From NCBI GenBank assembly GCA_014647935.1, contig BMQD01000001.1, positions 124,001 to 188,000 of the forward strand: DNA of 64,000 nucleotides, written 5' to 3'. The translations under genes were made by a program, and so were the position numbers. Source of the DNA: Planomonospora parontospora (GTDB lineage Bacteria; Actinomycetota; Actinomycetes; Streptosporangiales; Streptosporangiaceae). This document shows, one piece after another, positions 24,805 through 34,025 of this stretch; position 1 is the stretch's first letter, and each line of letters begins with the position of its first letter. A model generated the notes under the pieces. That model was not told where the DNA came from. It worked only from the letters and a program-made list of their open reading frames with translations, and did no database searches.

Positions 24805-26340
24805 CTACGGCGTCGTCACGCCGACGGTGAAGGCGCCGGTGCCGCTGTAGGCGTGGACCCGGACCCGGTAGGTGCCCGAGGTGCCGTTGTAGGTGAAGGA
24901 CTCGTCAGGGCCGGAGCTCGTCCCGCTGGCCACGTTCACCCAGGAGGAGCCGCTCTGCTTCTGCAGGTAGAGGTCGAAGTCGGCGCCGTTCGGGCCGTCC
25001 AGGCAGAGCCGGTGGGTGCCCGAGCCGGCGGTGAAGCCGCTGCTGTAGAGGTTCTGGCCGGAGGACGTGGCCGAGCCGCTGAGCGTCCGGCCGTAGCCGG
25101 TGCAGCCGGTGGGCGGCGGCGGCTCGGTGCCGCCGTCCGTGGCCAGGGTCAGGCCGTACGCCGAGAGGATCTCGTTGACCGGCTGGTGGTAGGTGGTGCC
25201 GCCGGAGCTGCAGTTGCCGGAGCCGCCGGAGGTGACGCCCTGGGCCTGGTCGCCGGAGATGTAGGAGCCGCCGGAGTCGCCGGGCTCGGCGCACACGCTG
25301 GTGCGGGTCACGCCGGAGATGGTGCCCTCGGGGTAGGTGACGCTGGTGTTGTGCTGGCCGATGGTGCCGCAGTGGTATCCGGTGGTGGAGCCGGCCCGGC
25401 AGATGGAGGAGCCGACCGCCCGCTGCGTGGAGCCGCGGACCGGCAGGATGCCGGAGTTGTAGGCGTTCACGACGCCGGTCGGGGTCCACTGGCTGTTGAC
25501 CTCGACCCAGGCGTAGTCGTTGCCCGGGAAGGACGAGCCGCGGAAGGTGCCCTGCGCGACCCGGTTGTGGCCCTGCGTGGCGGTGCCGACGTCGCCGCAG
25601 TGGCCGGCGGTGACGAAACCGCCCTGGCTGCCGGCCTTGGTCACGGAGAAGCCGACCGAGCAGCGGCCGCCCATGTAGTAGGCGTCGCCGCCGCGCACGT
25701 CGTAGAACGGCTGGGGCTGCTCGGCGGTCTGCCGGACGCGGACCAGGGAGGCGTCGGCGCCGCTGGCGTCCACGAAGGCCTGGGCCTCGGCGGTGTCGCG
25801 CGCCAGGACGACGACGCTGTTGTCCTGGACGTCGACGTACCAGGAGGCGATCGACCTGGGGGAGCCCTCGGCCTTGGCGTCGAGTGCGCCCTTGGCGGCG
25901 TCGAGCGTGGCGAGCGAGTGCCGGACCACCTTGGCCTGCGCCCCGGTCTTGAGGATGGCGGAGACCTTCGTGGAGTCGCTGGTCGCCACGACGAGCTCGG
26001 CGGTGGGCCCGGCCACCCAGGCTCCGCCGAACTGCTCGCCGAGCCGGGCGGCGAGCACCGGCTCGACCTTGGCGGCGGCGGCCTCGTTGACCAGACGGGT
26101 CTTCGCCTGGCCGGCGTCGATGCCGAGGTCGCGCACCAGGGCGTCGACCAGGCCGGGGGCGGGGGCGGGAGCCTTGGCGGCCATCGCCTTGGCCTCCGTG
26201 TACAGGGCGGCGGTCGTGTCGCCGGCGCCGGCCTTGCCCGGGGTGAGGGCGTCGTCCGGTCCGGCTTGGGCGAGGGCGGGGGTGGCCACCAGCGCGAGGG
26301 CGAGTGCGAAACCCGCCGTCGCGGCATTCCTGCGGAGCAT
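24805..26340 (-). CDS. Secreted streptogrisin-like serine protease (S1E) with PPC domain
   Basis: A 511-aa extracellular chymotrypsin-fold protease. Parts in order: signal peptide (1-25, ending ALAQA), long propeptide of the alpha-lytic type (to about 210), protease domain with triad H247 (TAGHCGD), D275 (NDYAWV) and S356 (EPGDSGGS) and paired cysteines, Pro linker (about 405-410), then a C-terminal pre-peptidase (PPC) domain from about 416 with the FDLYLQ strand. ATG 26340 is chosen because AGGAGA precedes it and the signal peptide starts there. The propeptide should act as a folding chaperone. The LysR gene upstream on the same strand is a possible regulator. Confidence 0.93.
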   Translation of the reverse strand: MLRRNAATAGFALALALVATPALAQAGPDDALTPGKAGAGDTTAALYTEAKAMAAKAPAPAPGLVDALVRDLGIDAGQAKTRLVNEAAAAKVEPVLAARLGEQFGGAWVAGPTAELVVATSDSTKVSAILKTGAQAKVVRHSLATLDAAKGALDAKAEGSPRSIASWYVDVQDNSVVVLARDTAEAQAFVDASGADASLVRVRQTAEQPQPFYDVRGGDAYYMGGRCSVGFSVTKAGSQGGFVTAGHCGDVGTATQGHNRVAQGTFRGSSFPGNDYAWVEVNSQWTPTGVVNAYNSGILPVRGSTQRAVGSSICRAGSTTGYHCGTIGQHNTSVTYPEGTISGVTRTSVCAEPGDSGGSYISGDQAQGVTSGGSGNCSSGGTTYHQPVNEILSAYGLTLATDGGTEPPPPTGCTGYGRTLSGSATSSGQNLYSSGFTAGSGTHRLCLDGPNGADFDLYLQKQSGSSWVNVASGTSSGPDESFTYNGTSGTYRVRVHAYSGTGAFTVGVTTP

Positions 26341-26418
26341 GTGATCTCTCCTCATGTTCGGGGGGTGCGCCGTCAACGTAACGGCGGGCGCATGAGGCGC
26401 GGATCTACCAGTTCGCCC

Positions 26419-27438
26419 CTACCGCCGCGTTATGGGAGCGGGCGGAAGGGCGGAGGAGGGGGGATGGGCGTCGGGATCCTGCGGCGCGGTGCCGAAACGG
26501 GGGTCGCCGTCCAGCCAGGCCGCGTACCGCGCGCTCCGCCGGACGGCGTCGGCGTGGGCCGCCCGCGCGTGTTCGGCGATCACCGGCGCGACCCGGGCGA
26601 CCGGCGACTCCGGGTGCCAGCCGAGCAGCTGCCGCCACCGCAGCGGGGCGCCCGCGAGCGGCAGCAGCCCCAGCCCGGCCGCGGGCTGGAAGGTCGCCTG
26701 GCACAGCGCGACGGCGCGGCCGACGGTGGCCAGGTGCATGCACGTGGCCACGTCGGTCTCGTAGACGGTCTTCGGGGTGAAACCCGCGCGGGCGCAGGCC
26801 GCCGCGAAGCAGTCGCTGAAGCAGCCGTCGCCGGGGGTGGCCGTCCACTGCTCGTCGGCCAGCTCGCCCAGCTCGACCTCCCTCCTTCCCGTCAGCCGGT
26901 GGTCCTCGCTGAGCAGCACGAAGACCGGATCCATCGCGATGGTCGTCCAGACGACCGGCCCGTCCACCGGCGGCGGGCTCTCCCCGCAGACGCCGATGAT
27001 CGCGAAGTCCAGCCGCCCGGTGGTGAGCATCGCGTTCAGTTCCCTGGCCGACCAGGAGGTGTGGGTCGTCACCGGCGTCGACGGCCACGCCGTCGCGAGC
27101 CGGTCCACCAGCCCTCCGAGGATCGGTCCGTTGGTGGCGCCGAGCCGGTAGCGGGGGATCTCCCCGCACGCGTTGGCGAAGCGCACGGCCTCCTCCTGGA
27201 GCTCCCGGGCGGCGGGCAGCAGCACCCTCGCCCGGGCCAGCACCAGCTCTCCGAGAGGCGTGGGCCTGGCACCGTTGTGGTCGCGGTCGAAGAGAGATCC
27301 TCCCAGCACCCGCTCTATCCGTTTGAGCTGCGCGGTCAGCGCAGGCTGGGCCAGCCCGAGATGGGTGGCCGCCTTGGTGACGCTCCCGGCCTCGGCGACC
27401 GCGCGCACGATCCTGAGGTGTCGGAGCTCGAGATCCAT
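26419..27438 (-). CDS. LysR-family transcriptional regulator
   Basis: A 339-aa regulator with the N-terminal LysR HTH (LRHLRIVRAVAEAGSVTKAA, then HLGLAQPALTAQLKRIERVLG) in residues 5-60 and a periplasmic-binding-like effector domain behind it. It lies 78 bases upstream of the protease gene on the same strand rather than divergent, an arrangement that is less usual for LysR proteins; the target could be the protease or its own promoter. The C-terminal 30 residues are Pro/Ser-rich. A clear ribosome site is not seen before the ATG. Confidence 0.88.
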   Translation of the reverse strand: MDLELRHLRIVRAVAEAGSVTKAATHLGLAQPALTAQLKRIERVLGGSLFDRDHNGARPTPLGELVLARARVLLPAARELQEEAVRFANACGEIPRYRLGATNGPILGGLVDRLATAWPSTPVTTHTSWSARELNAMLTTGRLDFAIIGVCGESPPPVDGPVVWTTIAMDPVFVLLSEDHRLTGRREVELGELADEQWTATPGDGCFSDCFAAACARAGFTPKTVYETDVATCMHLATVGRAVALCQATFQPAAGLGLLPLAGAPLRWRQLLGWHPESPVARVAPVIAEHARAAHADAVRRSARYAAWLDGDPRFGTAPQDPDAHPPSSALPPAPITRR

Positions 27439-27574
27439 ACCGGGAAGGTAAGGCCCCGGCGGTATGGCCGCAATGAGAACAAGTCATGAAATCTGACTCA
27501 TTTTCGTGGAATCGTTCCAATGGCGTATGCCGTACCGGAGGTGAGGACGGATCGTGACGGGGTAGGCGGATGCC

Positions 27575-27796
27575 ATGACGATGGGAATCGATCCTAAGGA
27601 CCTGTCAGAGGACGACCTGATCCGCGAGCTGCGCCAGCTGCACGCCACCCGGACGGACACGTTCCTGCACGGCTCGGCCGACGCGCTCGCCAACCACAGC
27701 ACCCGGACCGAGGAGCTCGAGGAGGAGTACCTGCGCCGCCACCCCGAGCGCCAGGTCGATCCCGAACGGCTGCGCGAGGGCGCCCGGCAGCGCTGA
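27575..27796 (+). CDS. DUF6158-type small protein
   Basis: A 73-aa soluble helical protein matching the DUF6158 pattern: LSEDDLIRELRQLHATRTDT, HGSADALANHSTRTEELE and EYLRRHPERQVDPERLR. These short proteins are common in actinobacteria, frequently near small stress genes, and their role is unknown. The start is ATG 27575; an ATG two codons later is also possible. It is divergent from the LysR gene and 48 bases upstream of the next small gene. Confidence 0.75.
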   Translation: MTMGIDPKDLSEDDLIRELRQLHATRTDTFLHGSADALANHSTRTEELEEEYLRRHPERQVDPERLREGARQR

Positions 27797-27844
27797 GACC
27801 GGCCCGGCCGGGAGACCGGCGGGCCCCACCGAGGAGGTACGGCC

Positions 27845-28084
27845 ATGCGAGACGATCCCCATGATGTCCAGACCCTGTCGACCGACGACATGACCGTCTA
27901 CGAGGCCGTGGCCTACCTCGCCGTGGACGACCGCGTCGCCGAGACGGCGGACGTCGCCCACGTGGCGGCCCTGCCCGAGGAGACCGTGCGGCGGAGCCTC
28001 GCCGTCCTGGCTGAGAAGGGCTGGATCGAGGCCCGGGGCGGGGCCCACGTCCTCGGACCCCACGACTGGTCGGTGGAACGCTGA
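27845..28084 (+). CDS. Small winged-helix-like protein
   Basis: A 79-aa protein with the helix pattern VYEAVAYLAVDDRVAETADVA, LPEETVRRSLAVLAEKGWIE and ARGGAHVLGP, which reads as a minimal winged helix (recognition helix then wing). GAGGAGG precedes the ATG. It is probably co-transcribed with the DUF6158 gene. A role in DNA binding is inferred from fold resemblance only. Confidence 0.65.
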   Translation: MRDDPHDVQTLSTDDMTVYEAVAYLAVDDRVAETADVAHVAALPEETVRRSLAVLAEKGWIEARGGAHVLGPHDWSVER

Positions 28085-28091
28085 GTCCGGA

Positions 28092-28118
28092 CGGCGCGGC
28101 GGTTCAGCCGCCGCGCCG
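28092..28118. terminator. Hairpin terminator between convergent genes
   Basis: CGGCGCGGCGG (28092-28102) pairs perfectly with 28108-28118 across TTCAG, eight bases after the stop of the 27845 gene. Confidence 0.65.
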
Positions 28119-28202
28119 GACGATCCGCCCGGCCTGCCCGCCGGTCTGCCCCGCCGACCGGGGCGGCGGCCGGCGGCCCGTTGACGATCCACACGTGCGC
28201 GT

Positions 28203-29024
28203 TCAGCACCAGGCCTTCCGTACGGCCTCGGCGACGGCCGGGGCCTGGGCGAGGCCGGCGTCGAAGGCCGGGCGCCACAGGGACGGGTCGAGGACGTTGG
28301 CGCCGAAGACGGCGGCGGACGCCTCGTCGGGGACGACGTGGGCGATCTCCGCGTCACCGAGCCGGGCGAGCTCGGCCGCGAAGCGGGCCCTGGGGGACAG
28401 GTGCGCCAGCGGTTCCAGGACCACCACGGCCGACGAGCCCTCCGCCAGGTTGGCGTTGGTCGCTGAGCGGACCCCGCCGTCCATGTAGCGGCGACCGCCG
28501 ATCTCCACCGGCGGGAAGACGCACGGTACGGCGCAGCTGGAGGCGACCGCCGTGACCATGGGCACCCCGGAGCCGCGCTCCCAGACGACGAACTCCCCGG
28601 TGCCGCAGTCGACCGCGGTGATCATAAGCCGCCGCTCCGGCCACTCCTTCACCGGGAGCCGCTCGCCGACGGTCTCGATCCTGGCCCCGGTGTCCTCGAC
28701 CGAGAGCGCCATCGCGCCCACCCGCCGCCGGGCCTCCCGCGGGTCGAGGGACGGGTCGTACAGGATGCCGAAGGCGGCCATCACCGCCTCCATGTCGACC
28801 GCCGGGACGGTCGCCCGGGTCTCCGATCCGGCCTGGGCCGCGACCGCGCCCTCCAGGTCCGCGCCGGTGGAGACGAGCGCCCCCACCACCGATCCGGCGG
28901 ACGTGCCGACCACCAGGTCGGCCTCGCCCAGGTCCACCCCCGCCCGCCGGAGACCGGTGACGACCCCCGCCTCCCAGGCGATCCCCGCGACGCCTCCGCC
29001 GCCCAGCACCAGTGCTCTCGTCAT
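28203..29024 (-). CDS. Patatin-like phospholipase
   Basis: A 273-aa cytoplasmic serine hydrolase. The glycine-rich oxyanion loop LVLGGGGVAGIAWEAGV at the N-terminus, the nucleophile S42 in GTSAGS and the Asp of YMDGG near residue 180 form the patatin Ser-Asp dyad. Length fits the bacterial family. It probably cleaves acyl esters of lipids; natural substrate unknown. There is no signal peptide. It lies alone between a convergent small gene and the 3' end of the arabinoside operon. Confidence 0.88.
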   Translation of the reverse strand: MTRALVLGGGGVAGIAWEAGVVTGLRRAGVDLGEADLVVGTSAGSVVGALVSTGADLEGAVAAQAGSETRATVPAVDMEAVMAAFGILYDPSLDPREARRRVGAMALSVEDTGARIETVGERLPVKEWPERRLMITAVDCGTGEFVVWERGSGVPMVTAVASSCAVPCVFPPVEIGGRRYMDGGVRSATNANLAEGSSAVVVLEPLAHLSPRARFAAELARLGDAEIAHVVPDEASAAVFGANVLDPSLWRPAFDAGLAQAPAVAEAVRKAWC

Positions 29025-29114
29025 GCGCCCATTCTTACCTGATCGCCCCTGGAAGTCCCGAAGGTTCCGCCGGGCGCCGGCCGTCCGCGGAGTCCTGTCC
29101 GTCCCGGTGCCCGG

Positions 29115-29969
29115 TCAGCCCTTGAGCCCGGAGCGCGAGATGCCCTCGATCACCCAGCGCTGGGCGACGAGGTAGAGCGCGATCACCGGCAGGCTGGCGA
29201 TCACCGCCCCGGCCATCAGCAGGTCGTAGCGGATGCTGTTGGCGCCCTGGAAGTTGCCCAGGCCCGCGGGGAGGGTCAGCGAGTCGGGGCTGAGCAGGAC
29301 GTAGATCGGCCACAGGAAGTCGTTCCAGTTGGTCAGGAAGGAGAGCAGGAACAGCGTCACCAGCGCCGGCCGGGCCAGGGGCAGGACGACGGCGGTGAAG
29401 ATCTGCCAGCGGTTGCAGCCGTCCAGCTCGGCGGCCTCCTCCAGCTCACCGGGGAGGGTGAGGAAGAACTGCCGCAGGAAGAACACCCCGAACGCGCCCG
29501 CCGCGGCGGGGACGATCACCGCGGGCAGGCTGTCCACCCACGCGAGCTCGTTGACGATCAGGAAGTTGGGGATCAGGAGCACCACCGGCGGCACGAACAG
29601 CGTCGCCACGACCGTGGTGAAGATCGCGCCGCGCCCCCTGAACCGGAGCCGGGCCAGCGCGTACGCGGCGGGGGCCGCGGTGACCAGCACCAGCGCGGCG
29701 TGCCCGGTGGCGGCGATGAGGCTGTTGGCGAACCAGGTCAGGATCGGGCTGTCGGCGCTGGTGAGGATCTCACGGTAGGCGCCGGTGGAGAAGGGGTCCG
29801 GGATCCACTGCGGCTCGGTGGACCCGGAGCCCTCGCGGGTCTTGAAGGAAGTGGAGACCATGTAGACCAGTGGGCTGAGGTACAGCGCCGCCACCAGGGC
29901 GAGGACCAGGTGCAGCAGGGCCCGCCGCAGCCCGCGGGTGTCCCGGGGACCGGGGCTCCTGAGGTTCAT
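29115..29969 (-). CDS. Arabino-oligosaccharide ABC transporter permease, MalG type
   Basis: CUT1 permease of 284 aa with six spans and the EAA loop EAAELDGCNRW near residue 185. The N-terminal tail is short. It is the last gene of the GH51 operon, 49 bases after the partner permease, with GGAGAG before its ATG. Substrate is inferred from the GH51 enzyme encoded at the operon front. Confidence 0.87.
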   Translation of the reverse strand: MNLRSPGPRDTRGLRRALLHLVLALVAALYLSPLVYMVSTSFKTREGSGSTEPQWIPDPFSTGAYREILTSADSPILTWFANSLIAATGHAALVLVTAAPAAYALARLRFRGRGAIFTTVVATLFVPPVVLLIPNFLIVNELAWVDSLPAVIVPAAAGAFGVFFLRQFFLTLPGELEEAAELDGCNRWQIFTAVVLPLARPALVTLFLLSFLTNWNDFLWPIYVLLSPDSLTLPAGLGNFQGANSIRYDLLMAGAVIASLPVIALYLVAQRWVIEGISRSGLKG

Positions 29970-30018
29970 CGGCTCTCCTTCGGGCGTGGAGGCCCCGCCT
30001 TCGGGCGCGGGGAGGGGG

Positions 30019-31014
30019 TCAACGCGCGCTCCTGTCCCGGAAGGCGCCGAACACCAGGGCGCTGGCCGCCATGAGGCAGGCGGCCAGGATGAAGCTCATG
30101 GCCGAGGCGGTGCCCATGTCGAACTGGCGCAGGCCGGTCTCGGCGATGAGGTAGATCGCGGTCTTGGTCTGGTCGGCGGGCGCGCCCGCCGTGATCAGGT
30201 AGGACTGCCCGAACATGTTGGCCGAGGCCAGGATGGTGGCGTTGACCACGAACACCGTGACCGGCCGCAGGCCCGGCAGGGTGACCGCGCGGAACCGCCG
30301 CCAGGCCGAGGCGCCGTCGACCATCGCGGCCTCGTGCAGCTCGCGCGGGATGTCCTGGAGCCCGGCCAGGAAGATGACCGCGTTCAGGCCCAGGGTCCAC
30401 CACACGGTCACGCCGACCAGGGCGACCCAGGCGGGCGGCACGTCGGTGGTCCACTGCACGTCGAGGCCGAGGTAGTGGTTGACCAGGCCGATGTTCCCGT
30501 CGAGCAGGAACCTCCAGAGGAAGCCGACGACTGCGACCCCCAGCACGTAGGGGGCGAAGTAGACGGCGCGGTAGAGGTTGCGCCCGCGGAAGCGGCCGTT
30601 CATCAGCAGCGCCACCAGCAGCGGCAGCACGATCAGCAGCGGCACGGAGAACAGGGTGAAGATCCCGGTGGCCCGCATCGCCAGCCAGAAGCGCCCGCCG
30701 TCCACGCTGGACGGGTCGAACAGCTCGGTGTAGTTCTCCAGCCCGACGAACGGCTTGGCGGGCAGGTTGACGTCCCACTCGTGCAGGCTGGTCCAGAACC
30801 CGAAGCCGATCGGCAGGACCATGAAGACGGCGAAGAGGGCGAGGTAGGGCGCGAGGAAGGCGTACGGCGTCCACCACCGCATCCGGCGCGTGGCCCCGCC
30901 CGCGGCGGGCCCCGCCGCCCCGGACGGGCGCCCCGGCCGCTCCAGCACGGTCACCGGCCGCCCGTCCCCACCGGCCGGGGGCGCTCCCTCCTCCCGCGGC
31001 GCCGGGCCGGTCAC
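30019..31014 (-). CDS. Arabino-oligosaccharide ABC transporter permease, MalF type
   Basis: CUT1 permease of 331 aa. A Pro/Gly-rich cytoplasmic tail of about 40 residues precedes the first span (YAFLAPYLALFAVFMVLPIG); the EAA loop EAAMVDGASAW lies near residue 237. The GTG start at 31014 overlaps the TGA of the binding-protein gene (GTGA), so the two are coupled. A longer in-frame reading upstream is only the antisense-like extension through neighbouring genes. Confidence 0.87.
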   Translation of the reverse strand: MTGPAPREEGAPPAGGDGRPVTVLERPGRPSGAAGPAAGGATRRMRWWTPYAFLAPYLALFAVFMVLPIGFGFWTSLHEWDVNLPAKPFVGLENYTELFDPSSVDGGRFWLAMRATGIFTLFSVPLLIVLPLLVALLMNGRFRGRNLYRAVYFAPYVLGVAVVGFLWRFLLDGNIGLVNHYLGLDVQWTTDVPPAWVALVGVTVWWTLGLNAVIFLAGLQDIPRELHEAAMVDGASAWRRFRAVTLPGLRPVTVFVVNATILASANMFGQSYLITAGAPADQTKTAIYLIAETGLRQFDMGTASAMSFILAACLMAASALVFGAFRDRSAR

Positions 31015-32351
31015 CGGCCGTACTTCCGCTTGTTGTCGGCGAGCAGTTTGTCGGCCGTCGCCACGCCCTCCTTCAAGGCCTCGGCCGGGCTCGCCTGCTT
31101 CAGCACGGCCTTGGCCACCGCCAGCTCCAGCGCCTTGGACTGCACGTCGCCGACGCCGGGCAGGGCGGGCAGGAAGCGGAAGACGCCCACGTCCTTCGCC
31201 AGGCCCACCTGGGGCAGGTCCGCGACGGCGGGGTCCTCGCGGACGGAGTTGCGGGCCGGGATCATCCCGGCCTTGGCCCACTCGGTGGACCGGCGGCTGA
31301 CGGAGTCGATGAAGGCCTTCGCGGCCTGCACCTTGTTCGGGTCCTTGCCCGCCTGGGAGGTGAGCACGAAGTTGTGCGAGGCACTCCACACCGCGGGGGT
31401 GCCGCCGATGTTCGGCACCGGGGACAGGCCCCACTGCAGCGACGGCGCGTTCGCCTTGAGGTCGTTGATCTGCCAGATGCCGTCCCAGGTGAGGCTGACC
31501 CTGCCGTTCTTGAAGGCGGCGTACTGGGTGTCGATCGCGACCTTGGGCGGGCTGAAGCCCTCGTCGATCTGCTCCACCATCCAGCTCAGCGCCCGGACCC
31601 CCTGCTCGGAGCCCCACAGGGCCTTCGCGCCGTCCTCGCTGTAGAGCTCCCCGCCGTGCTGCCAGAGCAGGGACATGAACATCAGGTGGGCCGGCCACTT
31701 GTTCGGCATCCAGAACGGGGTGGCGATCCCGGCCTTCTTGAGCTCCGCGAGGGCGTCGGCGTAGGAGGCCTTGTCCGCGGGCGCCTCGGACAGCCCGATC
31801 TTCTCCAGGTGCTCGCGGTTCCAGTAGTCGCCCAGGCCGTGCACGTCGAGCGGGACGCTGTAGCGCTTCCCGTCGAAGACCCCGGCGCTCCACACGGCGG
31901 GGATGAAGTCGGCCTCGGTCAGCTCCAGCGCCCCGACCACGTCGTCCAGCGGGATGAGGGTCCGCCGGGCGGCGAAGGTGCCGATCCAGTCGTTGTGGAT
32001 GATCGCCACGTCCGGTCCCTTGCCGGCAGCGATGGCCGTGGGCATGGCCGGGTAGAGGTCCTCCCAGCGGCGGGTGATGTTGCGCACCTCGATCCGGCCG
32101 GAGAACTCCTTGTTGAACGCCTCCACCATGGCCCGCATGTGCGGCCCGTCGCCGCCGGTGAAGCCGTTCCAGTAGTCCAGGGTGACCTTGGGGCCGGTGT
32201 ACTCGCCGCCGGAGAACGACGGAGCGGCCGAGGCGGGTGCGGAGGAGCCCGCGCCGATCTTGGTCCCGCCGCCGCAGGCGGCCAGGGCGGCGGTGAGGCC
32301 GGCGGCGCCGGTCAGGCCGAGGAAGGAGCGGCGGGAGAAGGAATCGCTCAT
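31011..32351 (-). CDS. Arabino-oligosaccharide substrate-binding lipoprotein (Tat-type signal)
   Basis: A 446-aa SBP family 1 protein. Its signal peptide contains twin arginines (SRRSFLGLTGAAGLTAAL) and ends in the lipobox LAAC, so export through Tat followed by lipid anchoring is likely. A Gly/Ser/Ala linker precedes the mature fold (VTLDYWNGFTGGDG). It starts three bases after the GH51 stop and overlaps the downstream permease gene. It should bind arabinose-containing oligosaccharides released outside the cell; ligand inferred from context. Confidence 0.87.
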   Translation of the reverse strand: MSDSFSRRSFLGLTGAAGLTAALAACGGGTKIGAGSSAPASAAPSFSGGEYTGPKVTLDYWNGFTGGDGPHMRAMVEAFNKEFSGRIEVRNITRRWEDLYPAMPTAIAAGKGPDVAIIHNDWIGTFAARRTLIPLDDVVGALELTEADFIPAVWSAGVFDGKRYSVPLDVHGLGDYWNREHLEKIGLSEAPADKASYADALAELKKAGIATPFWMPNKWPAHLMFMSLLWQHGGELYSEDGAKALWGSEQGVRALSWMVEQIDEGFSPPKVAIDTQYAAFKNGRVSLTWDGIWQINDLKANAPSLQWGLSPVPNIGGTPAVWSASHNFVLTSQAGKDPNKVQAAKAFIDSVSRRSTEWAKAGMIPARNSVREDPAVADLPQVGLAKDVGVFRFLPALPGVGDVQSKALELAVAKAVLKQASPAEALKEGVATADKLLADNKRKYGR

Positions 32352-32354
32352 GTC

Positions 32355-33863
32355 TTACTCCTGGGGGGCGAAGCGGACAATACTCCATGAAACTGGCGGG
32401 AGGGTGAGGGTGGCCCGGCGGCCGTCGAGGCGGAGCCCGGTGCCCGGGCGGGGGGCGACCCGGTCGGGGGCGGCGGCGGAGTTGACCGCCGAGAGGTCCG
32501 GGTCGGCGAGTTCCAGGTGCTCCACCGGGACCAGGCCGGCCGGGAGCGCCACCTCGAGCTCGCAGGGCCCGCGCCGGTCGCGGTTGACCACGAAGAGCGC
32601 CGTCTCGCCGGTGGCGTCGTCGAAGGTGGCGGTGGCCCAGACGGCGGGGGCCTCGCCGTACCTGGCGGTGGGGATCGCCGGGCACTCCGGCTCCACCCGG
32701 AGCACCTGGCCCCGGGCGTGCCGGGCGGTCAGCGCGAACGGGTGGAAGACGCTCTGCCGCCAGGCCGGGCCGCCCGGCTCCGTCCGGATCGGGGCGATCA
32801 CGTTGGCCAGCTGGGCCTGGCAGGCGATGCCCACGCGGTCGGCGTTGCGCAGCAGCGTGATGAGCAGGCTGCCGACCACGACGGCGTCGGTGACGTCGTA
32901 GTCGTCCTCGATCAGGCGGGGGTGCTCGGCCCAGTCCAGCGCGGACTCGCCGGGGAAGCGGCTCTGGTACCAGACGTTCCACTCGTCGAAGGAGAGCTTG
33001 ATCCGCCTGCGGCTGCGCAGCTTGGCGCCGACGTGGTCGGCGGTGGCGGCGATCGAGCGGATCATGTGGTCCATGTCGGCGGCGCTGGCCAGGAAGGAGT
33101 CGACGTCGCCGTCGGACGGGTCGTAGTAGGCGTGCAGCGAGATGTGGTCGACCATCTCGTAGGTCGCCTCCAGCACCTCGGCCTCCCACGCCCCGAACGT
33201 CGGCATGCCGCCGTTGGAGCTGCCGCAGGCCACCAGGGACAGGTCCGGGTCGAAGCGCTTGAGCGCCCGGGCGGTCTCGGCGGCGAGCCTGCCGTACTCG
33301 CGGGCGGTCTTGTGGCCCATCTGCCAGGGGCCGTCCAGCTCGTTGCCCAGGCACCACAGCCGCACGCCGTGCGGCTTGTCCACGCCGTGCGCGCGGCGCA
33401 GCTCCGACAGGCGGGTGCCGCCGGGGTAGTTGGCGTACTCCACCAGCTCCAGCGCCTCGGCCACGCCGCGGGTGCCCAGGTTGAGCGCCATCATCGGCTC
33501 CACCCCGGCCTTCGCCGCCCAGGCCATGAACTCGTTCAGCCCGAAGGCGTTGCCCTCCAGGCTCCGCCAGGCCAGGTCCAGCCGGGCGGGCCGGTCCTCC
33601 ACCGGCCCGACGCCGTCCTCCCAGCGGTAGTTGGAGACGAAGTTCCCGCCGGGGTAGCGGACCAGGGTCACCCCGAGCTCGCGGGTCAGCTCCAGCACGT
33701 CGGTGCGGAAGCCGTCGGCGTCGGCCAGCGGGTGGCCGGGCTCGAAGACGCCGGTGTACACGCAGCGGCCCATGTGCTCGACGAACGAGCCGAACAGGCG
33801 GGGCTCCACCGGGGCGATCCGGAAGGCGGGATCCAGGGTGAGACGGGCGCTGGTCGTCGGCAA
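32355..33863 (-). CDS. GH51 alpha-L-arabinofuranosidase
   Basis: A 502-aa intracellular retaining glycosidase removing terminal arabinofuranose from arabinan, arabinoxylan or xyloglucan oligosaccharides. The barrel contains acid/base E175 in CLGNELDGPWQ and nucleophile E294 in SFDEWNVWY, the same numbering as well-studied bacterial GH51 enzymes; a C-terminal beta domain follows. There is no signal peptide, matching a role after uptake by the co-transcribed importer. It heads the operon, and twin LacI-type operators lie 45-60 bases upstream. Confidence 0.94.
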   Translation of the reverse strand: MPTTSARLTLDPAFRIAPVEPRLFGSFVEHMGRCVYTGVFEPGHPLADADGFRTDVLELTRELGVTLVRYPGGNFVSNYRWEDGVGPVEDRPARLDLAWRSLEGNAFGLNEFMAWAAKAGVEPMMALNLGTRGVAEALELVEYANYPGGTRLSELRRAHGVDKPHGVRLWCLGNELDGPWQMGHKTAREYGRLAAETARALKRFDPDLSLVACGSSNGGMPTFGAWEAEVLEATYEMVDHISLHAYYDPSDGDVDSFLASAADMDHMIRSIAATADHVGAKLRSRRRIKLSFDEWNVWYQSRFPGESALDWAEHPRLIEDDYDVTDAVVVGSLLITLLRNADRVGIACQAQLANVIAPIRTEPGGPAWRQSVFHPFALTARHARGQVLRVEPECPAIPTARYGEAPAVWATATFDDATGETALFVVNRDRRGPCELEVALPAGLVPVEHLELADPDLSAVNSAAAPDRVAPRPGTGLRLDGRRATLTLPPVSWSIVRFAPQE

Positions 33864-33907
33864 GACACGACCTCTCTGTCAACGCGGTGTTTCGGTGGTG
33901 CGTTTGT

Positions 33908-33926
33908 ACAACGTTGTTCCAACGTT
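33908..33926. promoter_or_regulatory. Twin LacI-type operators between GH51 operon and lacI gene
   Basis: Two AACGTT cores at 33910 and 33921 lie 11 bp apart, about one helical turn, inside a larger near-palindrome (33903-33933). The first is a perfect ACAACGTTGT. LacI-family proteins typically use such A/C-G/T-centred dyads, and the region is divergent between the regulator and the operon. Confidence 0.75.
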
Positions 33927-34025
33927 GTAAACAGGGGCGTAGGAGGTCGATACCGGGGCGTTACGATCGACCCCGTCGGATCGTGTACGGCTCGCGCAGC
34001 CGTACGGCCAGGGAGGTGGAAGCGG

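Noticed and set aside
30019-33882. A single 1287-codon minus-strand frame
   Set aside because: Only its last 331 codons are a real permease; the rest is out of frame with the binding-protein and GH51 genes.
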